Shown here in pieces: positions 35,370 through 47,455 of a stretch of 64,000 nucleotides of DNA (positions are counted from its first letter, which is position 1; each line of letters starts with the position of its first letter). The translations under genes were made by a program, and so were the position numbers. The notes below the pieces were generated by a model. The model was given only the letters and a program-made list of their open reading frames with translations, was not told the origin of the DNA and did not search any database. Source of the stretch: Pseudevernia furfuracea (Eukaryota; Ascomycota; Lecanoromycetes; Lecanorales; Parmeliaceae); contig JAIUPT010000046.1 in the NCBI GenBank assembly GCA_022315425.1, forward strand, positions 62,001-126,000, in the 5' to 3' direction.

Positions 35370-36335
35370 TGAAAGAAATGGCTCTTTTCAACTGCGCCTT
35401 GGGCTCGCTCTGAGGTTCACGGTTATCGATGAGTCATGCGTATAAAACCAACCCCATGGACAAAGTTCACGGTTGACAGTTTTGAAAGTTCTTGGGGAAG
35501 ATGACTATTTGAGTGGAGCTGTGTTTGGAAGGAAAAAACTGCGGGGAAAGGTAATTTAGAAGGCCTTTATACCAGGAGTGACGAACACAAAAAAAAAAGA
35601 ACATCATGACAAGTGACGTCTAGTTCTAGAAGCAGGTGAATGTTTCTGGTGCTTGCTTCATTTTTCTTGTGTTTCCTGATGTAGAAGTGAAACAATTGAG
35701 CTCTACGACTAACGACACTTGAAATCAGTATTCATTGGTGACGCTAGTAGTCGCCAGTGCAATAAAGGTATTGCCACCGTCACTCTTGGCTCATTGGTAG
35801 CCTGATGATTTGGTCCATGGTCTTAAGCCAACTAACGATGTGCTGATGCTCAGATTTCACGGTGTGCGTACAACACACGAATAAAGTTGTTGATTTCTAG
35901 CGCTTTCCGTCAATCCTTTTACCCCCGTCTACGGCTTATGCTCTGTTCCATCATAAGCTTTGAGCGCTCCATAGATCATCGATATTCCCATCGTTGACTA
36001 TTTCGCTATTGAGAGAAACATTCTCCCAGTGGCACCAACCATTCCCTTCCTCCTCACTTGTCACATCACTCGAGCGCCCTTGACACCGTGATGGCTCAAG
36101 ACCGTGTTGTCAGAACTTCATCATCGGCGCGAGTTTTGTGCCGAACACATCTTACTCGACACTGAGTTTCTTTGACACCATGTCCCACGAGATATCCATA
36201 AATATCCAAGTCCTACTTCCATACCATTACTTCAACCATTCCCCTCCCCCTCCCCCTCTTTCAGCCTCCAAATCCCTCACCCAACAAACATACCCCAAGC
36301 CAATCAACGCCCGGGCTTTTTTTTTTTTTGGAAAC
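35370..36335. other. intergenic, promoter side of the PHD-finger gene
   Basis: No gene recognised. A T11 run (36318-36328) directly precedes the chosen start of the next gene; the frame is open through it back to 36138. Confidence 0.5.
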
Positions 36336-37013
36336 ATGTCAGACCGACAAAATGCCATTCCCTCAAACCAGGTCCCTCGACCCTCCACACCAGAGGCAGA
36401 AGGATCCGATTCAGACGCGTCGTCTATGGAAGGCGGTGTCTACAGATGCACCTGCGGTACGCCCGACGCATCCAGGAAATGGATTCACTGCGACAACGAC
36501 GAGTGCCAGATGGGATGGTACCACCGAAAATGTGTTGGGGTGACCGAAAAGCCTCGCGGCGAGTGGCTCTGTGCGAGGTGCAGCGTCCAGCCGACTGGCA
36601 AAACCGAGCCGAAGGAACAAGGGCAGGGAGGCACCAAGACGTCGACGTCGACGTCCTCCAAGCTGTGGAAGACGGCGGGGACGGGTCTCAAGGGGGGGTT
36701 GCATCGCGGCGGCAGTAGCGGACACGGGGTCGCGAACAAGGGCCACGGGCGGATGAAGAAGGGTACCGCGATCAAAAAGCCCCCGCCCAAGAAGAAGATA
36801 GGGTGGGTGGAGACGAGTTCCGAGAGCGAAGGGGACGACAAGGACAGCGTGGAGGCGGCTCGGAAAGCGATTACTGTTGCCGAAGGGAGGCGAACGAAGG
36901 CTCGCGCGACTCATTCGAGGAGGGCGCAGGCGCTGAGGAGCACTTCCAAGCTAGCGGCTGGGGTGAAGGGAAAGGCGAGGGCGGAGCCAAAGGAGAGAAA
37001 GATAGATGGATGA
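36336..37013 (+). CDS. PHD-finger protein
   Basis: About 225 residues from ATG 36336 (MSDRQNAIPSNQ); the frame is open to 36138, so a longer N terminus cannot be excluded, but that part crosses a T11 homopolymer and is low complexity. Residues ~38-85 form a PHD zinc finger: YRCTCG, WIHCDNDECQ, GWYHRKCVG and EWLCARC supply a C4HC3 set, with aromatic W residues placed as in H3K4me3-reading ING/Cti6-type fingers. The rest is basic, Lys/Arg-rich and low complexity (MKKGTAIKKPPPKKK), as expected for a nuclear chromatin protein. There is no catalytic domain. It may be part of a histone acetyltransferase or deacetylase complex; that is inference. Confidence 0.8.
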   Translation: MSDRQNAIPSNQVPRPSTPEAEGSDSDASSMEGGVYRCTCGTPDASRKWIHCDNDECQMGWYHRKCVGVTEKPRGEWLCARCSVQPTGKTEPKEQGQGGTKTSTSTSSKLWKTAGTGLKGGLHRGGSSGHGVANKGHGRMKKGTAIKKPPPKKKIGWVETSSESEGDDKDSVEAARKAITVAEGRRTKARATHSRRAQALRSTSKLAAGVKGKARAEPKERKIDG

Positions 37014-37473
37014 GGAGGGCTTGGAAGGCTCCTTCAGGTAGATGCAGATTGTCGAGACATAGCTTGCCAACCCTTCTGATGGAACAGCTTTACTTGTCTG
37101 AACATAAAGAGCGACGTACAGCTGCACTATGTGATATCAAAGGCTTTGATAAGATGACCTAGTAAAAGTCATATAGAGAGCGGAAATTTCGACTGAAGTG
37201 CAGGCGCTCTACCAGCAGAAAGTGATGAATGTCATGGACTTTTGTTGCATGATTCTTATACTATATGAAAGAAATTGATTTCCGATGGAAATAGTCGATT
37301 TATTTTGATGGATATTCATGAAAACGTGCGTAGATCAGGAAAAAAACAGCTATTCTCCCATGAGAATTTAGTGAATGCGAAGTTCCCTCTACGCATGACC
37401 TTTGCTATCTCCTCTGAACGGTTCAAGGGCGCAATGCAATTCTATCGCCCTGGGCTGTTGCCTCATCTGAGAA

Positions 37474-38644
37474 TTAAGATTCCTCTTCCATATCATCTTC
37501 TTCGGCCAGCATCATTCTAACCAGCTTTTCATTCAAAGTCATGATCCGTTTGCGATTCTGCCAGCTTTCGCCGGATGAATGAAGTAACCGGTAGCAGAGT
37601 CCCCTCCAGTCTACCGCCATAGTGTCAACTTGAGGTCCTGCCTGGAGTCGCTGTGGTAACCTGATATGGCAAAGCTCATTTGGAAAGTGGAACCTGGAGC
37701 GCCAGAAGCTCGAGCTGAGAGTAACTGAAGCCATTGCTCTGGAAGCAAGACGCAAAGCCTGCCCTGAAGAAGTGGGTAGGAGGCAGAGTATCTCCATGAG
37801 CAGCTCTGTCGGCAGACGCGAAAATGGATCTCGCGTATGTCCTTTCCAGGGAATAATGCTCGATGGATTGGAAGACTTGCTAGCAAGAGGAGGATTCTCC
37901 AGGAGCTCGGTAAAGCCTTGCACATTGCCTGGATCATGAACAAGAAAGTCCCACTCAGGAGCCGCTTCCAGCAACTCGACCACTTCAGATGCGCCATCGG
38001 CACGATAAGCCCAACCGTCGCTCCAAAACCGTTCAGGACCAGCGTAGTCGCCGGCCCATGAGGGTATAAGACCTCGGTAGCCTTCCTCAAGGTCTTGAGC
38101 CGCAAATATTTCGGCCAGCTTGGACAAGTTGGGGCGAAGAGGTTCTCTTGTCGCATGGAGCGCATGGTTTTGTAGGAACATCTCCCAACAAGGGGTATGC
38201 ATTGGATAAAGTATCTCCGTCACGTCCCTCCTGTATGGTTTAGTAGATGTCGGGACCCCAACGGGCATGGGAACGAACATCTGGTATGACTTGCTATATG
38301 CCAGGGCGGCATCAAAGTGATTCTCATCTGGCCACTCATCTGGCCAATCCTCTATTTTTCTTGCGTCGTAGTCTGGTTCCGTTGGAACGAGGCAATCCCA
38401 TCCCTGAAAGCCATCATTTCGACCTATGCCGGATAGGTACCAGTCACAAGGCTCCTCGTATTTCTCATTCCTTACTTGACGAGGCATCAGATATCCATGT
38501 CTTTCCAATGTTGCACAGGGCATGCTTACGGGCAGTATAGTACTGGGTCCAGGCAACATCATCCTCTGTAATACCAGTGCGATAAAGGTCGTCGTCAACT
38601 CCAAAGGGTACCCCACATAGCGCACAGTAGACTTCTTCGCTCAT
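37474..38644 (-). CDS. F-box protein
   Basis: Exon 38644-38530 and exon 38474-37474 (55-nt intron, donor GTAAGC, CTGAT branch, phase 1) give 371 residues. The start MSEEVYCALCGVPFG carries a CxxC pair. The middle has WYLSGIGR and the acidic NEKYEEPCDWY segments typical of a fungal F-box family. The F-box proper is DPFSRLPTELLMEILCLLP, followed by SSGQALRLASRAMASVTLSSSFWRSRF (about residues 265-310). F-box proteins link targets to SCF ubiquitin ligase through Skp1; the partner here is unknown. The C-terminal tail is acidic (EEDDMEEES). No other introns are required. Confidence 0.8.
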
Positions 38645-39922
38645 GCTCGTTATAAGCGCTTATTGCATGCCAATGAAAGCAGCAACTCCTGATCAACATA
38701 GAAAGCGCAAGGGATGACAAAGCCTTAGCAGGCAAAGGTGTAGAAGAGGTTTTTAACAGCAGCTTGGACCGCGGAATCCAATGTGCCCGGCGATGTGCAT
38801 ATGGACAAAAGTTCGGTGTTCATTCAACAGCTTAGCGTCTTGGCATGAAGTTCTCATCTCATCTTATCTTATCTTATCTTACTCTATCAGAGATTCCGCC
38901 CAACACCAAACGTTCCGTTTGCACGCTTCTGATGCTTCACAAGTTTGAGGATGAGACCTGTCAACATTGAACCGACCTACTGCTAGATATGCTCAGCATA
39001 GTCCCGGAGATTGGTATCTCCTCCTCGACGTGTTATCTGACCTACGAATGGATGACAAGGTGAGTGCTGTGAGTGCTGTTAGTGTGGGGCGGGGAAGAAC
39101 ATCAACGCGTGGTTGTAAGTTAAGGAACGGTCCACCGCCATCAAATCATTTCAAAACGACCAATCAAAGCCAAAGTTGACAGTGCGGCAGACTTTCAGGC
39201 GTCTCATTCATTCATTTTCGGTCTTGTATTTCCTTGCCCTCGCATCTACATCCAGATCCTTCAGAACCCCTCGTATATAACATCCCAGGATGGGTCCACG
39301 AACGGGATTGATAGTCAATTGACCATTTTTCGGTTCCGTTCTTTCATGGAAAAAATTGGCGATGACTAATGTCTAGTAATGAGATACAATGCACTGTCGA
39401 GGCCCAGACTCCTTTCGAAGGCACCAAGAGAGATGAGGCGGACAAGTACCTTCTTGCTGGTCAAATTTGCTGAGGACTGTCCTTTACATTATTGGAAACA
39501 TTGACCAAGATGAAGTGTTAAATTCTCTTGTCTTAGTCAAGACAACCTAGCTAAACTCGTCCCTTCTGGATTGGTGCCTTATCTGTCAATCGTGAAAGCG
39601 AAAGCGTTGAAACGATTTCTTTGACTCGGGCCGGACCCTGGTTCGATGGTCCACTTTTACAGGGAAGCATCGATAAATCATATTGGGCGGACAAGGGCCG
39701 CAACCCTCCATATTGAGATGCCATTTTTGATCATCTTGCTCTGGCCACTGGAAAAATGCAAAATGTTCTATCTACGCGGAAGATCTGCCTGTGAGCTTTC
39801 TTGGATATTTACGTATCAATCAAGCAACTCATGTCCCCTCGTCTTTTCACTCTCTGCCTCTGCTTCCGAAGTGATCCTTTTTTGCCTTTCCTGTCCAGAC
39901 TGGGTCTTTCCTTTCTCTTAGC
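38645..39922. other. intergenic, no gene recognised
   Basis: Contains TTATC repeats near 38858-38882 and otherwise nothing supported. The sequence beside 38645 is the likely promoter of the F-box gene. Confidence 0.55.
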
Positions 39923-40407
39923 ATGAAGATTACTCTCCTCAGCCTTTTGGTCGGCGCGGGCTCGGCCGGGAAAACTTTTGCACAACTCGCTCAGACTCTG
40001 AGCACGGACCCAAAGGTTCCGAGCAAACCCATCTATGTGCCCTGTGCCCTCCCCAGAACTTACGTCCAGCGTTGCAGCGCCGAATGCCGTTCCCACCCTC
40101 GTTTACAATTGCTGCAGTATGCCCTTGATTTGCGAAAACGTTGCAAGCTGGGCCAAAACAGTCTACCCGAGCGGAATCGGCGATTTGGGCCAGGCTCAGA
40201 CTTTTTTACTTTGACCCGGATGAGACCTACAAAGACAGACCTCGTGGAATTGGCTGTGGATGCTTTCATCACGATGGGTGTTCAAACGCATTGTCAAATG
40301 GTAAAAAAGCCGGAGTGAACGTGAAAACTATAGCGAGGGGTGGCGGAAATGCCAATTCGCTCGCCCACATATCTTTGTCGAACTTCCAAATCAAATCAAC
40401 TGGCGCA

Positions 40408-40438
<31 letters not shown>

Positions 40439-40707
40439 GAGATCCTAGTACAGGACAGCCCGTAACCCCGCGGCTGTCTCTATCTAGCTTGCCAGCGCGG
40501 CACTTTGCAGAGGGCGTGGCGTTCGGCTGCGATGAGTTCCCTGCCGCAACTTTTATCAATGGCGGAGCAAACGCCAAGACTAGCTGCGCTCTACAGAGTT
40601 GGCAAATCTTCTCCGGGGCAGATGTGCAGTCCGTCAGCAAGCGAGGCAATTGGCCCGACACAGGGAAATGGCCTCTTCCCCTCAAAAGCGGGATCAGAAT
40701 GAAGTAG
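39923..40707 (+). pseudogene. frameshifted secreted NucA/NucB-like nuclease gene
   Basis: An N-terminal signal peptide (MKITLLSLLVGAGSAGKTFA) is read in one frame. The next block, TLVYNCCSMPLICENVASWA to GDLGQAQTF (about 40090-40210), is in the next frame. FYFDPDETYKDRPRGIGCGCFHHDGCSN and the remainder (40205-40707) are in the third. The last shift falls on a six-T run (40203-40208), so a single homopolymer base explains it. The final frame runs through 29 consecutive C (40410-40438, polyproline) and into VAFGCDEFPAATFINGG, the conserved C-D-E-(F/Y)-P motif of NucA/NucB deoxyribonucleases. The product would be a secreted nuclease. It is either a pseudogene or two sequencing errors in one gene. 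Confidence 0.6.
40410..40438. repeat. 29-base poly-C tract
   Basis: An uninterrupted run of C inside the nuclease-like gene; read in frame it would encode a proline stretch. Its length is probably unstable and hard to sequence. Confidence 0.9.
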
Positions 40708-41821
40708 GATTAACAAGAAGTTCAGTCCCACGTCTATCTCGAGTAGATGATGCTCATGGCTTCAGAGGATCATCAATTGATGTCTCTCGTAAGTAGGGCG
40801 CCTTTGGCACAGGTGGGAAAGCCCAAAAACAGGGGGGTGGGGAACTGTATACCCGTTTTTTCTTTCACGACTGGGTACCACCCTGTTGCAGCAGCTGGCG
40901 ACTAAGGCTTATGTTGTCAATTCAATGCTCGTTACTCAGATAGTCACTAAGGGGGGGGGGGGGGGGGGGGATGAACGCAACAACGGTCTTAGCTACGGAC
41001 CTGCAGCCACGCCCTAGGACCTACAAACGCACTCTGGACGCCATTCTCTCCCACTCACCGTCAACTTCGTTTGCTCCCTTGATAACCCACAACCTTGTTC
41101 ACAGTCACAGCCACCGCATCCCACCCCTCACCCCTCATCACCCGGTCACGGCCGTCGTTGTCCTCACAACAAACCCCTTCTACCGCCACCACCCGGCCGT
41201 CCAACGATAAATCCTCAACAGTGTCCATCGACCCGCCCGCCCTCTCCCACCAACTGACACTTGGCACGGGGGGACTATCTTTCTTTGGGGCATGAGGGAC
41301 TGACTGTATGAGGGCGTTTCGTCTGCTTTTTCTCGGCACGGGTGTTCTTTTCGGATGGACTCGATCCAGGATAGAACAATGTAGAGTACTTCAAAAAACC
41401 GGACATGGCCGAAAGGGCCCGACCGAGTGGGGAGGGAATAAAAACGGTCCCCACACTCCAGCAATAGCGCCGGAGGGGGCGCACCCTCCGATGTATGTAG
41501 GAATCACACATACACACACACACACACACACACCCAGGCTCACAGAGTCAAATAGGGGGCGAATCGTGCATTCATATCGACAGGGAGAGTGTCAAAATTT
41601 GGTTCTCAGCTATGACATTGCGCTTGTCGGCTATCAAATAAGGTTCCCAGTCACCTGTTGGAAGGATACAAATACTGGTCCAGGGGAGTCCTGAGATAGA
41701 ATAATTCAAGTATTCTACACATCACATACCTGAATCTTGACAGGGAGAGGGGGGGTTTGTCAACTACAGTAAGTAACAAAGTTTGAAGTTCGAAAAAAAA
41801 CCGCAAAGTCTTTTTCTTCGA
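40708..41821. other. intergenic with poly-G and CA repeats
   Basis: Contains 20 consecutive G at 40951-40970 and a CA dinucleotide run at about 41513-41533. No gene is supported; frames on both strands are low complexity. Confidence 0.6.
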
Positions 41822-42989
41822 GTTCTGATAGGTATACATACTCTTTTACTGCATGTACATACCCTTTTATTACATGTACATATCTCTCTATCCTATTTAC
41901 ATTTCAAAGAAGACGCATCGCACTAAGCTATCTTATCAACTTTCTCGAGATAAGTCGATCGTAGAGTTGTTTTGATGAGTAGATAGCTGAATAAAAGGGT
42001 AAGAATTTGAAGTAGAGATAGTCGTTGTTTTGTCTTTGAGAATAACTTAGAGTAATTAAAGTCTCTTTTATATAAAAAGCACTTATAAATATAGCGATCT
42101 AGACGACTAAACTGTGTCAAAAACACGTTATTTTGATCGACTTATTAACAGATCTTAGTGCGCGAGATTTACTTAGAAGAATATAATGTGACAAGTATAG
42201 GCCCACGAATTAAATTCGTGAAACGTTTTCTTGAATTCCGAGGGTTGGTTTCTCGGCCGCGCATCCCCGAGAAGATTTGCTTCGAAGTCAAGCAGCGATA
42301 TTGGAATTCGACTTTACTTTATCAATAAGAGGCCGAATTTGATAATTCTTACAGCGTTGGAATGCGCAAACTAAGCTCTATAATTGACGAAAATTTGAAA
42401 AGATCATATATAGAGGGAATAGAGTATTTGAGGTTGTAAGAAGATGTCACTCAAATTTTTGATGAGGGCGCTCGGGAGGCCTAGCGGGCTGACAAAGCGG
42501 GTCTAACCAAAAAGCGTAGATCTGTCGAGGTTTACATTGGCTACAGCCCGCTGCACATACAAATATAAGGTTTTTTAGCTCAGCCCTACCTTATGATATT
42601 ATATATACTGATGAGATTTGTTCGATGCTCGTAACTTAGTCTTAGCTCACTCAGCTTATTCTTATTAGTTTATATTGTCGAAGTATCTGAAGAAAAAGAG
42701 TAAGGAGGAGAATAAGAAAGAAGATGAAATAGTTAGTCGATAATAAAGAATTGTTATTTGTCTTTGATAGAGATAGAAAAAATTGCGATATATTGTGACG
42801 TCTTACGGGGGGAGAGGATTCACTGAGACCCTTAAAGTTTTTATGAGACTTCGTGTCAAGTCTTTGATTTGCGGACAGAAATGTTAGATCGAATAGTATT
42901 GAAAGGTATACTCATGTTATTAGTCTATATCTATCTAGTAAGGAGAGGGTATGTACATGTAGTAAAAGGGTATGTACACCTATCAGAAC
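41822..42989. mobile_element. 1.17-kb TIR element, AT-rich and probably RIP-mutated
   Basis: The ends 41822-41865 and 42946-42989 are inverted copies over 44 bp (41 identical). All three differences are transitions, as RIP would leave. Each end starts GTTCTGATAGGT and carries repeated TGTACATACCC-like motifs; the left end also has a second, direct copy of ACATGTACATA just inside. The interior is AT-rich with stop-filled frames on both strands; no transposase is readable. I find no clear target duplication, so the exact boundaries and superfamily are open. Confidence 0.7.
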
Positions 42990-43758
42990 CCTTTTCTTTT
43001 TCGAATTTTTTTCAATTTTTTTTTTTTTCGAAAAATGCCCCCCCTTCGAAAGACAAACCCCGAAGAAGGTCCCCGCCGGAAGTGCCCCCAAAAGGGGCCT
43101 CGAAAGTAGAGTAGAGTACGTATCTCCAGGAGCGCTTTTCGGAGGGTGATATTTCCGGGGTACATATTTTCCTCGGCACTTTCCGGGGCGCTTTCCGGGT
43201 CACTTCCAGGGGGCGCTTGCGGGGGTTTTCTTGGGGGGTGATTTCGGGGCGCTTTGGGTGTGGGGTACTCTTTTTGGGGGGGGGGGGTTTCACTTTTCGA
43301 AAAGGATTGTGCGATTTTTCGTATCCCAAGATTACGGGGTGTGACCCCCCTAACAATATGGGTTGCCGTATGATCCAACGGTGCAACCGTTTTCAAGGAG
43401 CAATGTCAAGCAATGCAAAGAATCTCCCCGTCAATATTGATATATAATGTTGATTTGTCGGATTTGTGTCGGGGGTTGTACCGTTAGAATTGCCACCCTG
43501 TAGTGGCTGGCAGCTTGTCTGCTTTCTGAGAAGTTCTCGTGAGGATGGTGTTAATCGCACCAGTCATCAATGAATCTGGTATTATAAGTATACAGGTCTT
43601 AATTCCTCTTAATGTATAGACGTCTAATCGAGAACTCACAAATGTTCTTCTCTGAGACCACAACCATGAAGCTCATCAGCATCGCCGGCGTACATATAGT
43701 CAACCGTGATCCCATTCCATCATTAATCATGACTGACGTCAAACAAAAAATCTTGGAG
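42990..43758. other. intergenic, C/G-run-rich
   Basis: Many quasi-repeated GGGGCGCTTT/CCCCGAA-like phrases and a T-rich tract near 43010-43030. No gene recognised. This flanks the 3' end of the NirA-like gene. Confidence 0.5.
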
Positions 43759-46513
43759 TTAGTTGTTCATTTGCCCACGGTACCCAGTCATCCCGTCTCC
43801 ATTCATGCCATACATGCCGTTCCCATATCCCATATTTCCAGTGCCATTATCAAATCCAGCGTTGCCTTGCATGGCTGCTTCCTGCTCCATGCCATTCCAA
43901 TTGGCAAACATTTGGTTCGAATCCCTCAGCCACCATTCCTGATCTTGCATCAGCGAATCCACACCACCGAATAGCGTTGTAGGGGATGTCTGTTGAACCG
44001 GCGGCGCTTGCGAAGCTTGGCTGTTGTTCCATCTCTCTTGCTGCGTTTGAGGCATGACGTAGGTGTTCTGCCGTGACTTGTTGTTGAACTCGTTGGCTGA
44101 GTGACCTGGCATAGTAAAGATGCCGTCAAGACGCGGCATGTGTGGTGTAGGCATTGGGCTTGCCAGCGGAGCAGTAGTCGAGAAGAAGCCATTAGAAGAG
44201 ACACCGTTGGCGGGGTTGAGATGGTGATTGACATTAGATTCGGTCTTAGGTTTCGCTATAGGTGGAGGCAATGGCTGCTTTGGCGTTGGCGGCGACATTT
44301 GAATGTCCGTCTTAGGCGTAATCTCACGGTCGAGCGAGTTCAGAAACCCAAACTTCTCCTGTGCTCGCTGCAGAGTCTTGCCGGCTTCCTCAGGCAGCTC
44401 GATCTTCCAACGTCCCGCTACGGTGTGTAAGATTCCTAGAGTCCTGCGAGCACACAGCCAGCTTTCTCCAATTTCCTCTAGATGCTTTAGACCGTGGACA
44501 AGGTCCCGTGCGGCATTTTTGTCTGGGATATTAAGAAGGTGTACCGTGCATGCTGAGTGGGATATGTAGACGGCAATGTTGCAGATTTGACGTAGGCCGT
44601 GGGTTCGTTTATAGAGGCGGAGGAGTTTCGAGATCATGGAGGCAGCATGGGTTAAGAACTTCCGTGGTGAAACGTGGGAAGGTAGTGGAGAGGTCGCTTG
44701 TTTATATTTCAGGAATGGGCGGAACAGATGAATGAATAGAAGCTGGAAGAACATGCTATGGCCACGTCAGTTGGTTTCCTCTGCAAGGCGGCATTCGAGC
44801 TTACTGCATGACGAGAACATGCGGCAGCTGACCCTCTTTTGGTTCCATCTCCTTCGGTAGGTTTTTCCGCCATGCTTCGAGTCTTGTGTGCAGCTCACTC
44901 AACTTCTTGAGCTCTGCCTGCTTGCCCATTGGCTTCTCAAGCTGATGAGGATGGTAGAAGTATGACAGTAGATCGCTACTGATCTCACAAAGTTGAGATG
45001 TCTGAAGAGCAACGGCGCGTGTTCGGGATGGTTGGGCGTGCGTTTTGCCGACCCCAGTGTCCAGGTAAGGTGACCACTCGTCAGCATCCTCCATCGGGAA
45101 GACATCGAACTTCGGGGCTGCGATGCTGGATAGTGGCAGCTGAGGTTGCCGTCCAAGGTAGTTCGACCAACATCTGACAGGTCAGAATCAACGAATGTCG
45201 GCAAGAAGGGTAATCTCACTTGTCAAATAAGAAACAGCCCCATATTGTTATCCTGCGAGCATCAATTTCCGACTCATCAAGGTTGTCAGAGCCGGAGTCA
45301 ATATTCAGTCCTAGGTCATAGGCCATCCGAAAGCTCATCCCACTATAAACCCACCCTCGAGCCTCGCGCCCACAACCAGCCTCACGTACAGACATGAGAG
45401 CGAGTGCTTGGACCGTTGCAAGCCTCGGATTTTCATGCTCATCATTCTCCAATATGAGTCTCTTGGCTTCCCTGAAGAAGTGATCGCCAGAGGTCGCAGA
45501 ATCGTTGGGATCGTCTCTGGCTTGAGGCCAAGAGGTAAAGTGACAACCCAGAGCGAGCATGGCATTAACCAAGAGCGGCGTACAGTATTCAGTCTTTCGT
45601 TTGATGTCATGGGCAACTTTGCCTCGCTGAAAGTCACGGTAAAAGAGGCTTTTCGAAAGAGTGGTGAAGTAAGTGTAGTGCCATGCAAAATATATGTTGA
45701 GCAGATGTACGACGAGGTCCGGATCGGAAGTGACCTCTGTCCACGACGTAATGGCATATTCCTGCTCTTCATATTGATCTAGACCATCGGTCGAAGAGCT
45801 TCCATCCTCCCCATCCGTCCCAGACCCCATGAAGATCAGGTTTGAGGTTGCTCCAATGATGCTCACGGAGCCATTGTCCAGCCGCAGCTTACCCATCTTT
45901 CCCGACAGCTCCTTTTCAAATTTGGGGACACCCGATGACACGCCATTGTCATTTATGGGTGCCTCGTCAACTCCATCATCCTGTCCAACGGCGTTATCCT
46001 TGGCTAATATTGATTCGGCCACATCATCCAAGCTCTCACACGTCCTTATCTGTTTGACCAAGTCGGATACCTCGTTCTCTGGGTAATTGAGGATGGCCTG
46101 GATGAGGGTTTGTAGGGTGGAGTTGCGCGTCTTGAGGTTGTCGATGTCTTTCTTGTAGACGCCCTTACGGCGATGGTCTGAGTTGGGATCGTAGACACAT
46201 TCGGTTCCGTAAACGGAGGAGCAAGCAGCACAGCTTGGTGTATTCCCATCACACTGGTCATTGAAATCCTCGGGTCAGCCACACGCTGGTCCCGCCAGGT
46301 AGGGATCGTGGAGCAGAAACGTACCTTGGACTTCCTCCTGCGACAAGCTATGCAGGCGGTGCTGACACATCGTCTCTTTGCAGATGCAGAGGCAGGAGAG
46401 CCTTTATCTTTGCTATGAGACGCCTTTGGATTGGATTCCAGAGCGGTGGGAAAGTCATTATTGGTAGGGGTTTGGTGGTCAGACTCGGGCTCAATCTTGG
46501 TTTCCGCCGCCAT
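43759..46513 (-). CDS. Zn2Cys6 transcription factor, NirA/NIT4-like
   Basis: Exons 46513-46325, 46253-45220, 45173-44805 and 44755-43759 (introns 71, 46 and 49 nt) give 862 residues. The zinc cluster CIACRRRKSK|CDG, TPSCAAC and a last Cys in TECVYDPNSDHRRKGVYKK is split by the first intron between its second and third Cys. It is followed by a dimerisation-like TLQTLIQAILNYPENEVSDL and IRTCESLDDVAESI. The fungal-specific TF domain follows (HLLNIYFAWHYTYF, then AMLALGCHFTSWPQARDD and WGCFLFDKCWSNYLGRQP). The C terminus is N/Q/M/G-rich (MGYGNGMYGMNGDG), like an activation domain. The DNA-binding region and length fit NirA/NIT4, the nitrate-specific activator. It is divergent from cofactor D across 0.94 kb. 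NirA identity is good but not proven. Confidence 0.82.
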
Positions 46514-47455
46514 ATCGTTCTCCTCGGAGATAGACAGTAGAGTCGATCTCTGGAATCACGAATGATCAGCCACGAAGGAACGTGCTCAGCTGAAGACCCT
46601 TTCAAGTTTTCAATTTGGTCATTGAAATGCAGGATGGGTTGGTATTGGCAAATGGATCGTTGGGGATGAAAGGAATGACGCATCTTGTCCTCATCGTGGG
46701 CTGATACTGTATGCAGTGTACAATGCAGTACAAGCTGTGATCTCTCGAAGATCACTTGATAAGAGAACGCTACGAGTAGTAATAATCATAATAAGCAATG
46801 AGTATTCCCTTGGCGTCGTCCTTTTCGTCCTATCACTATTAATTCACTATCGGATGAGGGACAACCGGACAAGGATCATGCACACCAGATCATCAGATGT
46901 ACGCGCCATTGGCGGAAATTCTTGGTGGCGCTGAGACGCACCTCCGGGGCCATTTAGTTGGGGGAATGGGGCGATATGCCGTCCCCCCGGACACCACCGA
47001 CCATACGGAGTACCTCCAAGGCTTCAACACTGATATTATTCTGCTATACGGGAGGTCGGACGGAAAGTCTTACACAGCGCTAACATGAGCCCTAACCCTA
47101 CTTTCGGAAGGCAACCCTAAGGTATACTTGAATTCTGAGGTTCCCTAGAAATCTTTTGGGCCTGATAGGAGGACCATCGGTGCCTCCGTAGCTGTACCAT
47201 CCTCTTCTTCCATTGCCAGTACCAATAGGTGCCGAGGTAAAGGCTTAGCTTCGACTTGAATGTTACTTGTACAATAGGGAAAGGGTCGAGAGGGTCACCA
47301 CTACAGGACTTTGATTGCTACGCGCTTTGAAGACACGCGCTTACACGGTTGATGGGCAAGTGCCTAGAGCCTCTTATCAAGAGTATTCAAGAGTGCTATC
47401 TTTGCATTGATATTCATGCTTTCCTGGCCATACCTCTAAGTTTTCTCCCATCTCC
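46514..47455. other. divergent intergenic region (NirA-like / cofactor D)
   Basis: Shared 5' region of two oppositely transcribed genes. A TGATAAG sequence at about 46756-46762 is a potential AreA/NIT2 GATA-factor site, plausible for a nitrogen regulator but not diagnostic on its own. Confidence 0.45.

Noticed and set aside
40971..41210. Plus-strand frame starting right after the poly-G run
   Set aside because: Low-complexity S/T/P/H composition, no signal peptide, and a competing frame on the other strand.
41513..41533. CA dinucleotide run considered as part of a mobile element end
   Set aside because: It is a simple microsatellite with no inverted partner.
42983..43396. 137-residue Pro-rich minus-strand frame
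   Set aside because: Derived from G/C-run repeats and a T-rich tract; no structured segment.
43911..43927. GGTTCGAATCC, like a tRNA B box
   Set aside because: It lies on the complement of the NirA-like coding exon and there is no A box or cloverleaf around it.
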